From: Oscillospiraceae bacterium
GTDB lineage: Bacteria; Bacillota; Clostridia; Oscillospirales; Acutalibacteraceae
Assembly (NCBI GenBank): GCA_029012165.1
Contig: JAQXLO010000119.1
Coordinates: 1-12,804 of the forward strand
Direction of reading: 5' to 3'
DNA: 12,804 nt
Of the stretch, positions 12,767 through 12,804 are shown piece after piece (positions within the stretch are counted from its first letter, which is position 1; each line of letters begins with the position of its first letter). Below the pieces are notes generated by a model, which was given only the letters and a program-made list of their open reading frames with translations, made no database searches and was not told the DNA's origin. Both the position numbers and the translations under genes were made by a program.

Positions 12767-12804
12767 TTAGTTGGCAACCTGCACCATGGCAGGACGGATC
12801 ACTT
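12767..12804 (-). CDS. grpE: GrpE nucleotide exchange factor, C-terminal end only
   Basis: The minus strand reads V-I-R-P-A-M-V-Q-V-A-N and then TAA (12769-12767), the characteristic end of GrpE (usually something like V-x-R-P-A-M-V-x-V). GrpE is the dimeric exchange factor that releases ADP from DnaK. Only 11 complete codons fall inside the window and the gene continues beyond base 12804. Its position 35 bases before dnaK completes the usual grpE-dnaK-dnaJ order. The assignment depends on this short tail plus context, but both agree. Confidence 0.85.
   Translation of the reverse strand, partial: VIRPAMVQVAN

Noticed and set aside
12747..12804. Search for a CIRCE (HrcA) operator upstream of dnaK
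   Set aside because: The region contains the grpE end and an AT palindrome but no TTAGCACTC-type repeat. The operon promoter is expected beyond the window, upstream of grpE.

Overview
The window looks like the chromosome of a Gram-positive anaerobe of the Clostridia, probably an Oscillospirales/Ruminococcaceae-type gut bacterium. This is an inference. It rests on a DnaK that lacks the Gram-negative ATPase-domain insertion, the grpE-dnaK-dnaJ order, strong GGAGG-type ribosome binding sites, sigma-A promoters with 17-base spacers, mid-range GC by eye, and a hairpin-rich intergenic repeat of the kind scattered through such genomes. No rRNA, tRNA, CRISPR array or intact mobile element was found.

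Layout. Bases 1-517 hold debris: a palindromic repeat (1-about 165) that abuts and truncates the first ORF of an IS3-family element whose outer end lies near 517. Bases 539-3499 form a surface-decoration module. A LicD-family phosphotransferase and an opine-dehydrogenase-like protein make a minus-strand operon. A LicC-like cytidylyltransferase is transcribed divergently from the same 132-base promoter region. A bidirectional terminator (about 3516-3548) separates the licC-like gene from a convergent putP, a Na+/proline symporter.

Bases 5241-9536 are a three-gene minus-strand operon of ester hydrolases. In transcription order these are a secreted zinc-type family I.5 lipase, a cytoplasmic HSL-family esterase, and a secreted SGNH (sialate O-acetylesterase-like) protein with a C-terminal beta-rich region. 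The last two genes overlap by 4 bases. Bases 9683-12804 are the heat-shock operon on the minus strand: the 3' end of grpE, then dnaK and dnaJ, closed by a strong terminator.

How the genes may work together. The LicC-like enzyme would activate phosphocholine, or a related phospho-alcohol, with CTP, and LicD would transfer it to a surface glycan. The role of the opine-dehydrogenase-like protein is unknown and is the most interesting open question here. The hydrolase operon looks like a deacylation pathway: extracellular removal of acyl or acetyl groups followed by intracellular ester cleavage. The heat-shock genes are ordinary. No wholly new system is proven. The best candidates are the licC/opine dehydrogenase/licD module with its palindromic promoter, the esterase operon, and the hairpin at the IS end that would hide the transposase ribosome binding site.
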